Positions 9,528-16,486 of a stretch of 56,254 bases of DNA are shown here, in pieces. This stretch comes from Aureibacillus halotolerans (GTDB taxonomy: Bacteria > Bacillota > Bacilli > Bacillales > DSM-28697), in assembly GCF_004363045.1 (NCBI RefSeq), contig NZ_SNYJ01000008.1, positions 135,845 through 192,098 on the forward strand. Direction: 5' to 3'. The position numbers and the translations under genes are program-made. The first letter of the stretch is position 1, and every line of letters starts with the position of its first letter. The notes beneath the pieces were generated by a model. The model saw only the letters and a program-made list of their open reading frames with translations. It was not told the DNA's origin and did not search any database.

Positions 9528-10265
9528 TTGAGACATGATGGCAGACAGGATGATGAGCTTCGTCCGGTATACATAGAAACGAATTACATTAAACACGCAG
9601 AAGGATCGGTATTGATTTCATTTGGAGATACGAAGGTCATCTGTACAGCTTCAGTAGAAGACAAGGTGCCGCCATTTCTTAGAGGGAGCGGCAAGGGGTG
9701 GGTCACCGCAGAATATGCGATGTTGCCTCGGGCGACGGAGCGACGAAATATTCGCGAATCGTCTAAAGGAAAAGTCGCTGGGCGGACGATGGAAATTCAG
9801 CGTTTAATTGGTCGAGCTTTACGAGCTGTTGTTGATTTAAAAGCGCTTGGAGAGCGGACTATTTGGATCGACTGTGATGTTATTCAGGCGGATGGCGGAA
9901 CACGTACAGCAGCAATTACCGGCGCGTTTGTTGCGATGACAGACGCGATAGCTACGGTTCATAAACAAAAGCCGTTTTCGAGTTTCCCGATTAAAGATTG
10001 GCTTGCTGCTGTTTCCGTTGGAATAACGTCTGAAAACGAAGCCGTATTGGACTTGAATTATATTGAAGACGCGGACGCGAATGTTGATATGAACATCGTC
10101 ATGACAGGAGCAGGCGAATTTGTCGAGCTACAGGGGTCTGGTGAAGAATCTACTTTCACGAGTCATGAGCTTCAGGCAATGCTTCATTATGGTGAAAAAG
10201 GCATTAATGAGCTTATTGACCTCCAGCAAGAAGCGTTAGCCCATGCAAAGGATTTGTTAGTGTGA
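9528..10265 (+). CDS. rph: Ribonuclease PH
   Basis: This phosphorolytic 3'-5' exoribonuclease and nucleotidyltransferase trims tRNA 3' ends, as a hexamer. The 245-aa protein matches the usual length and has family motifs: [37 protein letters not shown] and VELQGSGEE. The start is set at TTG 9528 (MRHDGRQ), which aligns with B. subtilis Rph and follows GGAGG at 9512-9516 by 11 bases; ATG 9510 is the alternative (+6 aa). The stop overlaps the next gene by 4 bp. Confidence 0.95.
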   Translation: MRHDGRQDDELRPVYIETNYIKHAEGSVLISFGDTKVICTASVEDKVPPFLRGSGKGWVTAEYAMLPRATERRNIRESSKGKVAGRTMEIQRLIGRALRAVVDLKALGERTIWIDCDVIQADGGTRTAAITGAFVAMTDAIATVHKQKPFSSFPIKDWLAAVSVGITSENEAVLDLNYIEDADANVDMNIVMTGAGEFVELQGSGEESTFTSHELQAMLHYGEKGINELIDLQQEALAHAKDLLV

Positions 10266-10858
10266 AGACCAATGAAAGAAAAATCGTTATAGCCACACAG
10301 AATCAAGGCAAAATCAAGGAATTTGCAGCGCTTTTCGCAAACACACCGATCAAAGTTTTATCGTTAGCTGATGTGAACTTTAATGAGGATATTGAAGAAA
10401 CGGGCGTTACCTTTGAGGAAAATGCAGAAATCAAAGCAGAAGCGGTGATGAAGGCGACGGGATTACCAGCCGTTGCCGATGATTCCGGTCTTGCTGTGGA
10501 TGCCCTTGATGGAGCGCCTGGGGTTTATTCGGCGCGTTATGCTGGACTTGAGAAAAACGATCAAGCGAACAACCAGAAGCTGCTCACAGCACTTCAAGGA
10601 GAAACACAACGTGGAGCCGTCTTCGTTTGTGTGCTTGCGCTATGCGTGCCAGGAGAGGCGACGCAGTTCTTCCGCGGAGAGCTTCGAGGTGTGATTGCTG
10701 AGGAAGAACAGGGGACGAACGGCTTTGGCTATGATCCTTTGTTTTATCTCCCAGATCGTGAAAAAACAACCGCAGAGTTACAACCAGACGAAAAAAACAA
10801 GCTGAGCCACCGTGCCCTTGCCTTACAAAAGCTTGCGGCGTTCTGGGCACAGCGATAA
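10262..10858 (+). CDS. rdgB: XTP/dITP pyrophosphatase (RdgB/HAM1)
   Basis: This house-cleaning enzyme hydrolyses non-canonical purine triphosphates (XTP, dITP) to monophosphates and so protects DNA. The 198-aa protein has the HAM1 motifs [41 protein letters not shown] and LSHRALAL. It starts at GTG 10262, inside the rph stop (GTGA overlap), so the two are coupled. B. subtilis calls it ysnA. Confidence 0.95.
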   Translation: MKTNERKIVIATQNQGKIKEFAALFANTPIKVLSLADVNFNEDIEETGVTFEENAEIKAEAVMKATGLPAVADDSGLAVDALDGAPGVYSARYAGLEKNDQANNQKLLTALQGETQRGAVFVCVLALCVPGEATQFFRGELRGVIAEEEQGTNGFGYDPLFYLPDREKTTAELQPDEKNKLSHRALALQKLAAFWAQR

Positions 10859-10876
10859 GATTGGAGGGAACACAAC

Positions 10877-11401
10877 ATGCCAAACAAGCTTCTTGTGTTA
10901 AGTGACAGCCATGGGTTTGATGTCGAGTTGGATCTGCTTTGGGACCGTCATTCGAAAGACATTGAAGCGATAATTCATTGCGGTGACTCCGAGCTCAGCC
11001 CAAAAGCGGACGAGTTGGAGGGGATGGTCACTGTTAAAGGAAATTGTGACATCGGTTCATTTCCGGAAGTTGTTACGCATTCATGGGAAGGTCTTCGGAT
11101 TTACGTATCCCATGGACATCTACATGGCGTCAAAGGCTCCTCTGACCAAATCGTTCAAAGCGCAAAACGTGCTGACGCCGACATTGTCATGCACGGGCAT
11201 TCTCATATTGCTGAGGCTTATGAGAATGAAGGGATTTTAGTTCTGAACCCGGGATCTGTCCGATTGCCTAGGCAACGAGTGGAAGCGACGTACGCCCTGT
11301 TAGAGCGAAAAGACAATGCTGTGGAGATTTCATTTCTTGAATTCAATACAGGGAAACTCGTTTTCAAAGAAAATTGGTCCATTCCATCAAAAAAACGTTG
11401 A
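10877..11401 (+). CDS. ysnB: Metallophosphoesterase, YfcE/MJ0936 family (YsnB)
   Basis: A 174-aa calcineurin-like phosphodiesterase. The metal-binding signatures are all visible: SDSHG (DxH), HCGDSEL, GNCD, VSHGHLHG and MHGHSHIAEA, then LNPGSV. Physiological substrate unknown. ATG 10877 follows TTGGAGGGA. It ends the rph-rdgB-ysnB cluster. Its stop codon (TGA 11399-11401) lies inside the -35 box of the following tRNA promoter. Confidence 0.92.
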   Translation: MPNKLLVLSDSHGFDVELDLLWDRHSKDIEAIIHCGDSELSPKADELEGMVTVKGNCDIGSFPEVVTHSWEGLRIYVSHGHLHGVKGSSDQIVQSAKRADADIVMHGHSHIAEAYENEGILVLNPGSVRLPRQRVEATYALLERKDNAVEISFLEFNTGKLVFKENWSIPSKKR

Positions 11402-11426
11402 CTATAGCCAACATATTCGTTAAAAT
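11398..11426 (+). promoter_or_regulatory. SigA promoter of the tRNA-Gly/tRNA-Arg operon
   Basis: TTGACT (11398-11403) and TAAAAT (11421-11426) are separated by 17 bases. The expected start near 11433 is about 20 bases before the tRNA-Gly. Confidence 0.75.
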
Positions 11427-11454
11427 AAATATTGTCGCATTGAACGAGTGACAT

Positions 11455-11525
11455 GCGGGTGTAGTTTAGTGGTAAAACCTCAGCCTTCCAAGCTGATGTC
11501 GTGGGTTCGATTCCCATCACCCGCT
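11455..11525 (+). tRNA. tRNA-Gly (anticodon TCC)
   Basis: A 71-base cloverleaf. The acceptor GCGGGTG pairs with CACCCGC, the discriminator is T, the anticodon stem TCAGC/GCTGA holds loop CTTCCAA (anticodon TCC), and the T arm carries GGTTCGATTCC. CCA is not encoded. Confidence 0.95.
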
Positions 11526-11529
11526 TTTT

Positions 11530-11603
11530 GTCCCAGTAGCTCAGCTGGATAGAGCATCGGCCTTCTAAGCCGACGGTCGGGAGTTCGAATCTCTCCTGGG
11601 ACG
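11530..11603 (+). tRNA. tRNA-Arg (anticodon TCT), prophage attachment target
   Basis: A 74-base cloverleaf. The acceptor GTCCCAG pairs with CTGGGAC, the discriminator is G, the anticodon stem TCGGC/GCCGA holds loop CTTCTAA (anticodon TCT), and the T arm carries GAGTTCGAATCTC. CCA is not encoded. Its last 11 bases are part of the 14-bp attL core, so integration leaves the tRNA intact. Confidence 0.95.
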
Positions 11604-11606
11604 TCA
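11593..11606 (+). repeat. attL core (14 bp)
   Basis: CTCCTGGGACGTCA covers the 3' end of tRNA-Arg plus three bases and recurs exactly at 54921-54934. Flanking bases differ on both sides. Confidence 0.85.
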
Positions 11607-11640
11607 TTTAGTTTTTGAGAGTCAAGATAAGAACATGAGG

Positions 11641-11690
11641 AAGCGCCTTAAAACATTGCTGTATAAGCATTTTAGGGTGCTTTTATTTTT
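11641..11690. terminator. Terminator between attL and integrase
   Basis: AAGCGCCTTAAAA (11641-11653) pairs with TTTTAGGGTGCTT (11670-11682) with two G-T pairs, followed by TTATTTTT. It can end tRNA transcripts in the lysogen; its mirror could end int transcription. Confidence 0.65.
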
Positions 11691-11727
11691 GCGGAGAGTC
11701 GATAGGAAACGATAAGATTTTTTTTCG

Positions 11728-11747
11728 TTTTACACATTTTTTACACA
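11728..11747. repeat. Left pair of putative integrase arm sites
   Basis: TTTTACACA occurs at 11728-11736 and 11739-11747, an 11-bp period (about one helical turn). The same pair with the same spacing occurs at the right end (54848-54867). Confidence 0.55.
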
Positions 11748-12860
11748 TTAGCTTGCGACCCACTCAGAGAATACTTCGGTTGTCTTCTCCTCATCTTTCT
11801 GTCGGAGCTCTTTGACCAGATGCGCGTATGTGTTCATTGTAGTCTCTAAATCGCCGTGTCCGAGTCGTTCGGAAACAAAGTATATCGAAACACCCGAATA
11901 GAGCAAAACGCTAGCATGGGTATGTCTCAAGCCGTGTACACTAATGTTGGGAATGCTTAACTCCTCAAGAAGTGCGCGTAGCGTTTTATTTACAGTGTTA
12001 TTGGCTACCACTTTGTACTGGGAAGACCTACTGTAAAAAACTAATTTGTGAATGTTCTCTGGGATATTCTCAAACAACCCCTTGAATATTTTCATTGTGT
12101 TCCCATCAATCGCAATTGTACGAACCGATTGTTCATTTTTGGTGGGCCCAAACCCTTCGTGCATTTCCTTCTTATAACCCCATGTTTTATTAATGCTTAT
12201 TGTACCTTTCTCAAAATCAAAATCTTTTCGAGTCAATCCGACGATCTCTGCATACCTACAACCAGAAACCAGAGCAATTAGCATGATGTAATAGGAGATA
12301 CTTTTATCTAACCGTTTGATTATTTCAGTCGCGAGCCGTTTGCTGTCATCATAGTGCAGATGCTTTTCGTCACCTCGTTTTTCTTTCTTTCCTCCGAGCA
12401 CCGCACTTCTTGTAAAATCTATCTTGATTATCCCTTCGTCGATCGCATCTTTTACACAGGCTCTTATGTGAGTATTTATTTTTCGCACTGTGGCTTTTGA
12501 GCGTTCTTGTTCGTCACCTTTTGCGTACTTGTTCAGAAATTTTTGATATTCAACTTTAGTTATTTTCTGAATCGGCTTAGATCCAAAGTGCTTTTTTATG
12601 GTACGGCACGAAGTTTGGTAGCGTTCATATGTGTTCTTGCGAGTGTGGCTTTTATAAACGCTTACCCAATCATTAAAATATTGTGCAAAGGATATATCTT
12701 CTATCGCATGTACCGAGATCCCACTCCGTAGTTGTGACTCCACTTCGTGTGCAGCTGCCTGAGCTTCTTTCTTAGTCCGGAAACCTCCTTTTCGAATCGG
12801 CTTAGGTTTGTGGCTGATTGTGTACTGCCACGTTTTTCCTCTCCTTTGAAAGCTTGCCAT
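11748..12860 (-). CDS. int: Tyrosine-type site-specific integrase
   Basis: This enzyme catalyses integration and excision between attP and attB. The 370-aa protein has an AP2-like N-terminal arm-binding domain (GGFRTKKEAQAAAHEVE), a SAM-like core-binding domain (FAQYFNDWVSVYKSHT) and the catalytic domain with SGCRYAEIVGL (first Arg), HGLRHTHAS (His-x-x-Arg), HGD and the tyrosine in NTYAHL. Either GTG 12863 or ATG 12860 can start it; both follow AAAGGGG, and ATG makes a TGATG overlap with the upstream peptidase gene. It is the last gene of the lysogeny operon. Confidence 0.95.
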   Translation of the reverse strand: MASFQRRGKTWQYTISHKPKPIRKGGFRTKKEAQAAAHEVESQLRSGISVHAIEDISFAQYFNDWVSVYKSHTRKNTYERYQTSCRTIKKHFGSKPIQKITKVEYQKFLNKYAKGDEQERSKATVRKINTHIRACVKDAIDEGIIKIDFTRSAVLGGKKEKRGDEKHLHYDDSKRLATEIIKRLDKSISYYIMLIALVSGCRYAEIVGLTRKDFDFEKGTISINKTWGYKKEMHEGFGPTKNEQSVRTIAIDGNTMKIFKGLFENIPENIHKLVFYSRSSQYKVVANNTVNKTLRALLEELSIPNISVHGLRHTHASVLLYSGVSIYFVSERLGHGDLETTMNTYAHLVKELRQKDEEKTTEVFSEWVAS

Positions 12861-13276
12861 CACTTGTATCCCCTTTCATTTAGGACATGCTTCGGTATTT
12901 TATAATCTTCTATCATCTCTCTAACCATTATGGTGTCGCCAGATTCTTTCGCAAACAAAAGATCGACAGCGAAGGCGTTTGCCTCCGATTCAATTTTGTC
13001 TGTCGAATAGTATGTTTGTCTTTTCAAAAAAGATGTATTCGAGTGAGGGTGTAAAACAGCATGCCCTAACTCGTGTGCGCAGATAAATTTCTTTTGCTGT
13101 TCATATGTATTTTCGTTGATGTGTATAATTTGAATTCTAAAATGCTTGCTATAGTACCCTAGAATGTTGCCGAGGTCTTCGAAAACTACACAAATCCCCA
13201 GTTCCTCAGCAAGTCTGAAAGGGCAGCTTGTCCCAAACCTGTCAATCAAATCTTGAGCCCCTTTTTTAACTTTCAC
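12860..13276 (-). CDS. ImmA/IrrE-type metallopeptidase
   Basis: A 138-aa zinc protease with HELGH at about residues 67-71 (ICAHELGHAVLHPH) and downstream ESEANAFAVDLL as the likely third ligand helix. In ICEBs1 and many phages such proteins cleave the cognate repressor to allow induction. It starts at GTG 13276 after GGGAGTGA. It sits between repressor and integrase genes, which supports a derepression role. Confidence 0.88.
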   Translation of the reverse strand: MKVKKGAQDLIDRFGTSCPFRLAEELGICVVFEDLGNILGYYSKHFRIQIIHINENTYEQQKKFICAHELGHAVLHPHSNTSFLKRQTYYSTDKIESEANAFAVDLLFAKESGDTIMVREMIEDYKIPKHVLNERGYK

Positions 13277-13289
13277 CGAATCACTCCCA

Positions 13290-13742
13290 CTACTTATATT
13301 TTTTAGGGGTGAATTTTTGTTTTGCCATCCTCTTTGCTATACGAAGTGATTGTTCTAAGGAATTAATAAGAAGCTCCTTGTCATCCTCATCCATTTCCTC
13401 GATAGACTGTCCGTCAAACGCAGCATATCCATTTTGAATGTTCAATCCATCAATTATGCTCTGTAACTCTTTTTGAATGTCGCGCTCATCTTTTGATGTA
13501 AGCTCTACGTTACCTTCTACATTTGGAACCTGCCCCGAACTAGCTTCTGCTTCAAGTTCCTCTGTTGTTATTCCTAAAGCTCTGCAAACTTTAATTACAT
13601 TATCTACAGATGCTTTTCCCACTCCTCTCTGAAGCATGGACCTTAAAGTAGTTGGTGGGATACCAACCATCTCTGCAAAAGCTTTTTTGCTATACCCTTG
13701 TTCTTCAATCATTTCCTCTAATATTTTCGCTCTCTTATCCAC
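13290..13742 (-). CDS. CI/ImmR-like repressor (XRE family HTH)
   Basis: A 150-aa protein with an N-terminal HTH (SKKAFAEMVGIPPTTLRSML, about 18-37) and an acidic C-terminal helical region (near 90-140), which may be the peptidase target or dimer part. It starts at GTG 13742, after AAAGGAGAT. The promoter at 13789-13817 and the five operators at 13767-13915 lie directly upstream. It is the probable lysogeny repressor, cleaved or cleared by the ImmA-like protein encoded next to it. Confidence 0.88.
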   Translation of the reverse strand: MDKRAKILEEMIEEQGYSKKAFAEMVGIPPTTLRSMLQRGVGKASVDNVIKVCRALGITTEELEAEASSGQVPNVEGNVELTSKDERDIQKELQSIIDGLNIQNGYAAFDGQSIEEMDEDDKELLINSLEQSLRIAKRMAKQKFTPKKYK

Positions 13743-13788
13743 GCTTCATATCTCCTTTTTGAATGAACGGAATTTCGTCGTCTCCTAC

Positions 13789-13817
13789 ATATTACCTTAC
13801 GAAATTTCGTATGTAAA
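13789..13817 (-). promoter_or_regulatory. Repressor (leftward) promoter
   Basis: On the minus strand TTTACA (13817-13812) and TAATAT (13794-13789) are 17 bases apart, with the palindromic operator 13799-13810 in the spacer. This implies autoregulation of the repressor operon. Confidence 0.75.
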
Positions 13818-13859
13818 TAGGTTTTAGACGAAAATGCGTTTTTATTTTACTTTTTTCTG

Positions 13860-13888
13860 TTGACAGTGAACGAAATTGCGTTTATAGT
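13860..13888 (+). promoter_or_regulatory. Early (rightward) promoter
   Basis: TTGACA (13860-13865) and TATAGT (13883-13888) are separated by 17 bases that contain operator 13870-13881; another copy lies just downstream. This is a near-consensus SigA promoter, expected to be shut in the lysogen. Confidence 0.85.
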
Positions 13889-13939
13889 CGTAACATGAAG
13901 TGAACGAAATTGCGTTCATGGCATCAGGAGGTGATTACC

Positions 13940-14185
13940 ATGCACAAAAATCTAAGAGCTGAAATGGCGAGAAATGGCGTGACGATGGAAAACGTATCTA
14001 AGCTCCTCGGCGTACGTTTGGCAACTGTCAGCGACAAGGTTAACGGGAAGTATCGTTTTTACTACGATGAGGCACACACGATCAAGCATCATTTTTTCCC
14101 AGAGTGCAGTATTGAATACTTGTTTGCTACCGAAAAGGTACAGAGCGAGGAGGTGGAACGAAATGTCGCAACTGCTCAGAGCTGA
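13940..14185 (+). CDS. Cro-like XRE-family regulator
   Basis: An 81-aa helix-turn-helix protein (MENVSKLLGVRLATVSDKVNGK near 13-34; the HTH is TMENVSKLLGVRLATVSDKV). As first gene rightward of the switch it is the likely antagonist of the repressor. ATG 13940 follows AGGAGGTGA; the in-frame start at 13910 lies inside an operator and is less likely. Confidence 0.8.
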   Translation: MHKNLRAEMARNGVTMENVSKLLGVRLATVSDKVNGKYRFYYDEAHTIKHHFFPECSIEYLFATEKVQSEEVERNVATAQS

Positions 14186-14489
14186 AATAAACATTCCGAT
14201 TCCGACTGATCTAGTTATGGTCAGTAAAGTTGAATTGGAGAAATTGGAGAAACAAGAGTTAACAGGTGTCTATTGGAATATGAAGGACCTGGAACAGAGG
14301 ATTCGCAGGAAGTCGGAGTGGATAAAAGAGAACATTCTTTTTCCTTCGAGGTTTCGCAAGATTCTGGATAGTGAGAACGGCGGCTTCGTGTACTACCCAC
14401 AAAGCAAAGGGCAAACGTGGAGCTTCCAAGCTGTTGAGATGGCCTCATTTTTAGATAAGAACTTTGGTGAGATATTTGGAAGGAGGTGA
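14163..14489 (+). CDS. DUF771-family phage protein
   Basis: A 108-aa early protein beginning MSQLLRAEINIPIPTDLVMV, with YWNMKDLEQRIRRKSEWIKENILFP in the middle, the pattern of DUF771 proteins of Firmicute phages; that family is thought to include a helix-turn-helix. The start is ATG 14163 (AGGTGG upstream), overlapping the cro-like gene by 23 bp. Function unknown; likely DNA-binding. Confidence 0.7.
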   Translation: MSQLLRAEINIPIPTDLVMVSKVELEKLEKQELTGVYWNMKDLEQRIRRKSEWIKENILFPSRFRKILDSENGGFVYYPQSKGQTWSFQAVEMASFLDKNFGEIFGRR

Positions 14490-14495
14490 AGCTCA

Positions 14496-14657
14496 GTGAC
14501 ACAACAACAAGCTTTAAAAAACGTCGTCATGTTTTTGGAAGTCGAGGACATTTGGGGCAAGCGAGGATTTAAAAAGATTGCAGACCATGCAGCCAAACAG
14601 CGTGATAAGTATTGGCAAATCTATTTGGATGGAGGGGTGAAGGATGCTGGCATATAA
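14496..14657 (+). CDS. Small early phage protein, 53 aa
   Basis: GTG 14496 follows a strong AAGGAGGTGA, and the frame ends at TAA 14657, overlapping the next gene by 14 bp. The sequence begins MTQQQALKNVVMFLEVED and is basic in its middle (WGKRGFKKIADHAAKQRDKYW). I recognise no family. Confidence 0.6.
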   Translation: MTQQQALKNVVMFLEVEDIWGKRGFKKIADHAAKQRDKYWQIYLDGGVKDAGI

Positions 14658-14853
14658 AACTGGCGACCATGTGAAAGTTGTTAGCAACAGAAGTTTAAAC
14701 GGTAGTCATATTGTGCCAATCGGCACCGCTGGAAGAGTCCTCCGCACGAACGAGGAAGGCGATAAGGTTTTTGTCATGGTTAAGTCAAGCGAGGGTAATG
14801 AACTAGTTTGGCTAGGTGACTCTGATTTGGAATTTGTGGAGGGTTATCTATGA
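14644..14853 (+). CDS. Small early phage protein, SH3/KOW-like, 69 aa
   Basis: The 69-aa protein is rich in beta-branched residues with the pattern KTGDHVKVVSNRSL...IGTAGRVLRTNEEG, like the start of SH3 or KOW barrels. GGAGGGGTGAAGG precedes ATG 14644. Function unknown; it overlaps genes on both sides, so it is part of the coupled early operon. Confidence 0.6.
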   Translation: MLAYKTGDHVKVVSNRSLNGSHIVPIGTAGRVLRTNEEGDKVFVMVKSSEGNELVWLGDSDLEFVEGYL

Positions 14854-15005
14854 AACACGGAACAAGATTAACACTCAAAGAAAAGAAGCACCTGACGTCC
14901 TACAGCATCAACCCTGACAACTGGCTCGTAAGCAAACGGGACGGCGACATGTTGACGTTGAGGCATCGGTTGACGGATGAAGTTAAACACATTCCAAAAC
15001 CATAG
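14850..15005 (+). CDS. DUF6906-like small protein, 51 aa
   Basis: It begins MKHGTRLTLKEKKHLTSYSI and continues NPDNWLVSKRDGD, a pattern typical of DUF6906 proteins (KHGKRLTRxxKxxL...NPxNWLVxK) in Bacillus phages. ATG 14850 overlaps the previous stop by 4 bp (ATGA). Function unknown. Confidence 0.65.
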   Translation: MKHGTRLTLKEKKHLTSYSINPDNWLVSKRDGDMLTLRHRLTDEVKHIPKP

Positions 15006-15016
15006 GAGGCTACAAA

Positions 15017-15238
15017 ATGAAAGAACAAATTGAAAAAGCGTTCAACATAAGATCCGTGTCGCCAGAACAAGCAGCGCGCGCGATGGACGTTAAGGTGGAG
15101 ATTAAAAACGTGGCTCACGTGATCGACGACAACGCACCTAACAGCCGAGAGAAGGCTCTGGCACTCACCAAATTGGAGGAAGCATGGTTTTGGGCACTGG
15201 CTGCAATCTCTCGTGAAGAAAGTGAGGACACCAAATGA
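15017..15238 (+). CDS. Acb2/Tad1 hairpin-domain protein (candidate anti-CBASS/anti-Thoeris sponge)
   Basis: A 73-aa helical protein. Residues about 43-68 (NSREKALALTKLEEAWFWAL, then AAISRE) match the pattern of the Acb2/Tad1 hairpin domain seen in many phages (REKSLAxTKLEEAxxWAxAAIAR). Known Acb2 proteins bind and sequester cyclic nucleotides that activate CBASS, and Tad1 does so for Thoeris signals. Inference: an early-expressed sponge against nucleotide-signalling defence. ATG 15017 follows TAGGAGG; the stop overlaps the next gene by 4 bp. Ligand cannot be predicted from sequence alone. Confidence 0.65.
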   Translation: MKEQIEKAFNIRSVSPEQAARAMDVKVEIKNVAHVIDDNAPNSREKALALTKLEEAWFWALAAISREESEDTK

Positions 15239-15438
15239 ACGAACAAGCCAAGCAAGAAATGCTGAAAAAGATTGAAGAGTGCAGAGGAACAGGAAGAGAG
15301 TCCGCTGAGGAAAGAAAAGACCAGAAGTACAACCAAGAAATGAACAAGGGTCACGCACAAGGCTGGCAAGATGCATGCGATCTCATGACCGCGATGCTTG
15401 GTTTTGATCCACGGGCGAAAAAGGAGGAAACAGAATGA
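15235..15438 (+). CDS. Early phage protein of unknown function, 67 aa
   Basis: A highly charged 67-aa protein (MNEQAKQEMLKKIEECRGTG...QGWQDACDLMTAMLGFDP). It overlaps both neighbours by ATGA junctions and is probably translated by coupling. It sits directly after the Acb2/Tad1-like gene. No family recognised. Confidence 0.6.
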   Translation: MNEQAKQEMLKKIEECRGTGRESAEERKDQKYNQEMNKGHAQGWQDACDLMTAMLGFDPRAKKEETE

Positions 15439-15647
15439 CAACAGGACAGATGTACCACTGGACACAACGCTACCAACGAGCTGACAAACAGCCAGAGCCA
15501 ACACGCACATTATCTTTGAGTCAAATCATGGACGACATGATGGCAGTGCATCGGATACCGATGTTGTCTAAACCGACATACGAGCAAAAGCATCCACAAG
15601 TTATGCAGATGTACCGAGTTGTGGCTGATGCGAGGGACTTTAATTGA
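15435..15647 (+). CDS. Early phage protein of unknown function, 70 aa
   Basis: A 70-aa protein (MTTGQMYHWTQRYQRADKQP...) that starts inside the previous stop after GGAGGAAAC. It has no membrane segment and no recognised domain. Confidence 0.55.
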   Translation: MTTGQMYHWTQRYQRADKQPEPTRTLSLSQIMDDMMAVHRIPMLSKPTYEQKHPQVMQMYRVVADARDFN

Positions 15648-15663
15648 GAGGAGGTGGGGATAC

Positions 15664-15903
15664 ATGAGTGATCGAGGGCTAGAAATATTAAGAGCCAAAA
15701 AAGAACAAGCAACGCTTAATTATGCAACCAATTATGAAGGATACATGCGGTTGCTACCGTCAGAAGCTGCTTGGAATCACTTAGTTGCTTTAGCGAACGA
15801 AGCTTTGAAATCGCGTGGAATGTTGAGAGCTAAGGAAGATGTGATAGAAATTTTGCAAAGAGATGTAAATGAGCTTGAAACGAAGCTAGAGAAGTATGAA
15901 TGA
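15664..15903 (+). CDS. Early phage coiled-coil protein, 79 aa
   Basis: ATG 15664 follows GAGGAGGTGGGG. The C-terminal third (AKEDVIEILQRDVNELETKL) is a probable coiled coil. Function unknown; 8-bp overlap with the next gene. Confidence 0.6.
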   Translation: MSDRGLEILRAKKEQATLNYATNYEGYMRLLPSEAAWNHLVALANEALKSRGMLRAKEDVIEILQRDVNELETKLEKYE

Positions 15904-16486
15904 CCTTCAAGATGTCATGGACGCTGTACTAATCAGCCTTGGCGCCTCAGACTGGAACGCTGTAGCTGACCAGTTAGATAAGCAAGAGATTGAGCAGGTG
16001 CAAGAGTATGTAGCGCTCCTACAAGCCATGCTTGCACAAAAAAAAGCCACCTTTGCAGAGGTCGCTTTGAAAGGATATTTACCAGTTGCACCAATTGTAC
16101 CACAAAACGAGGAGGAAAAAACAGTGATTGAAATAAAAATATCCGCAACGCCGGAACTCATAGATGCTCTGTCCAAGTTCACCGCCGCCTTACAGCAAGA
16201 CGCACCTGAAACAAAGAAAGAGAGCAAGACGAACAAAAAAACTGAACCAAAAGAAGAGAAGCAGGAAGAAGAGAAAGCAGAACCTGCTGAGGAAAAGGAA
16301 GAGGCAAAAAGCAAGTACAGCCTGGATACGATCACAAGCAAGACGCGAGAGTTCATTCAAGGCAACTCCGAAAACAAGAAGCTGCTGAAAGGCTTTCTGG
16401 ATGAGAAGGATGTGCCAAAGGTGAGTGCTCTCGAAGTGGCTGACTATGACGAGTACATGGCATTTATTGAGGAGCACTCTGCATGA
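15896..16486 (+). CDS. Phage protein with acidic Lys/Glu-rich linker, 196 aa
   Basis: The N-terminal helical part (about 1-100) is followed by a long KE-rich low-complexity linker (near 105-140) and a small C-terminal helical domain (SKYSLDTITSKTREFIQGNS...), which resembles the short helical end of phage recombination accessory proteins. The linker creates alternative-frame artefacts but is itself in frame. It directly precedes the DUF2800/DUF2815 pair and overlaps it by ATGA, so a role in replication or recombination is plausible, not shown. Confidence 0.6.
   Translation: MNDLQDVMDAVLISLGASDWNAVADQLDKQEIEQVQEYVALLQAMLAQKKATFAEVALKGYLPVAPIVPQNEEEKTVIEIKISATPELIDALSKFTAALQQDAPETKKESKTNKKTEPKEEKQEEEKAEPAEEKEEAKSKYSLDTITSKTREFIQGNSENKKLLKGFLDEKDVPKVSALEVADYDEYMAFIEEHSA

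Larger units (their letters stand above)
13767..13915. promoter_or_regulatory. Lysogeny switch: five operator copies
   Basis: The 12-mer ACGAAATTTCGT or close variants occurs five times: 13767-13778, 13799-13810 (perfect palindrome), 13828-13839, 13870-13881 and 13904-13915. Centre spacing is 32, 29, 42 and 34 bp. Two copies lie exactly within the spacers of the two divergent promoters. Confidence 0.85.

Noticed and set aside
9346-9531. 61-codon open frame between gerM and rph
   Set aside because: No ribosome site, overlaps the rph ribosome site and start, and the sequence looks like no protein family; likely chance.
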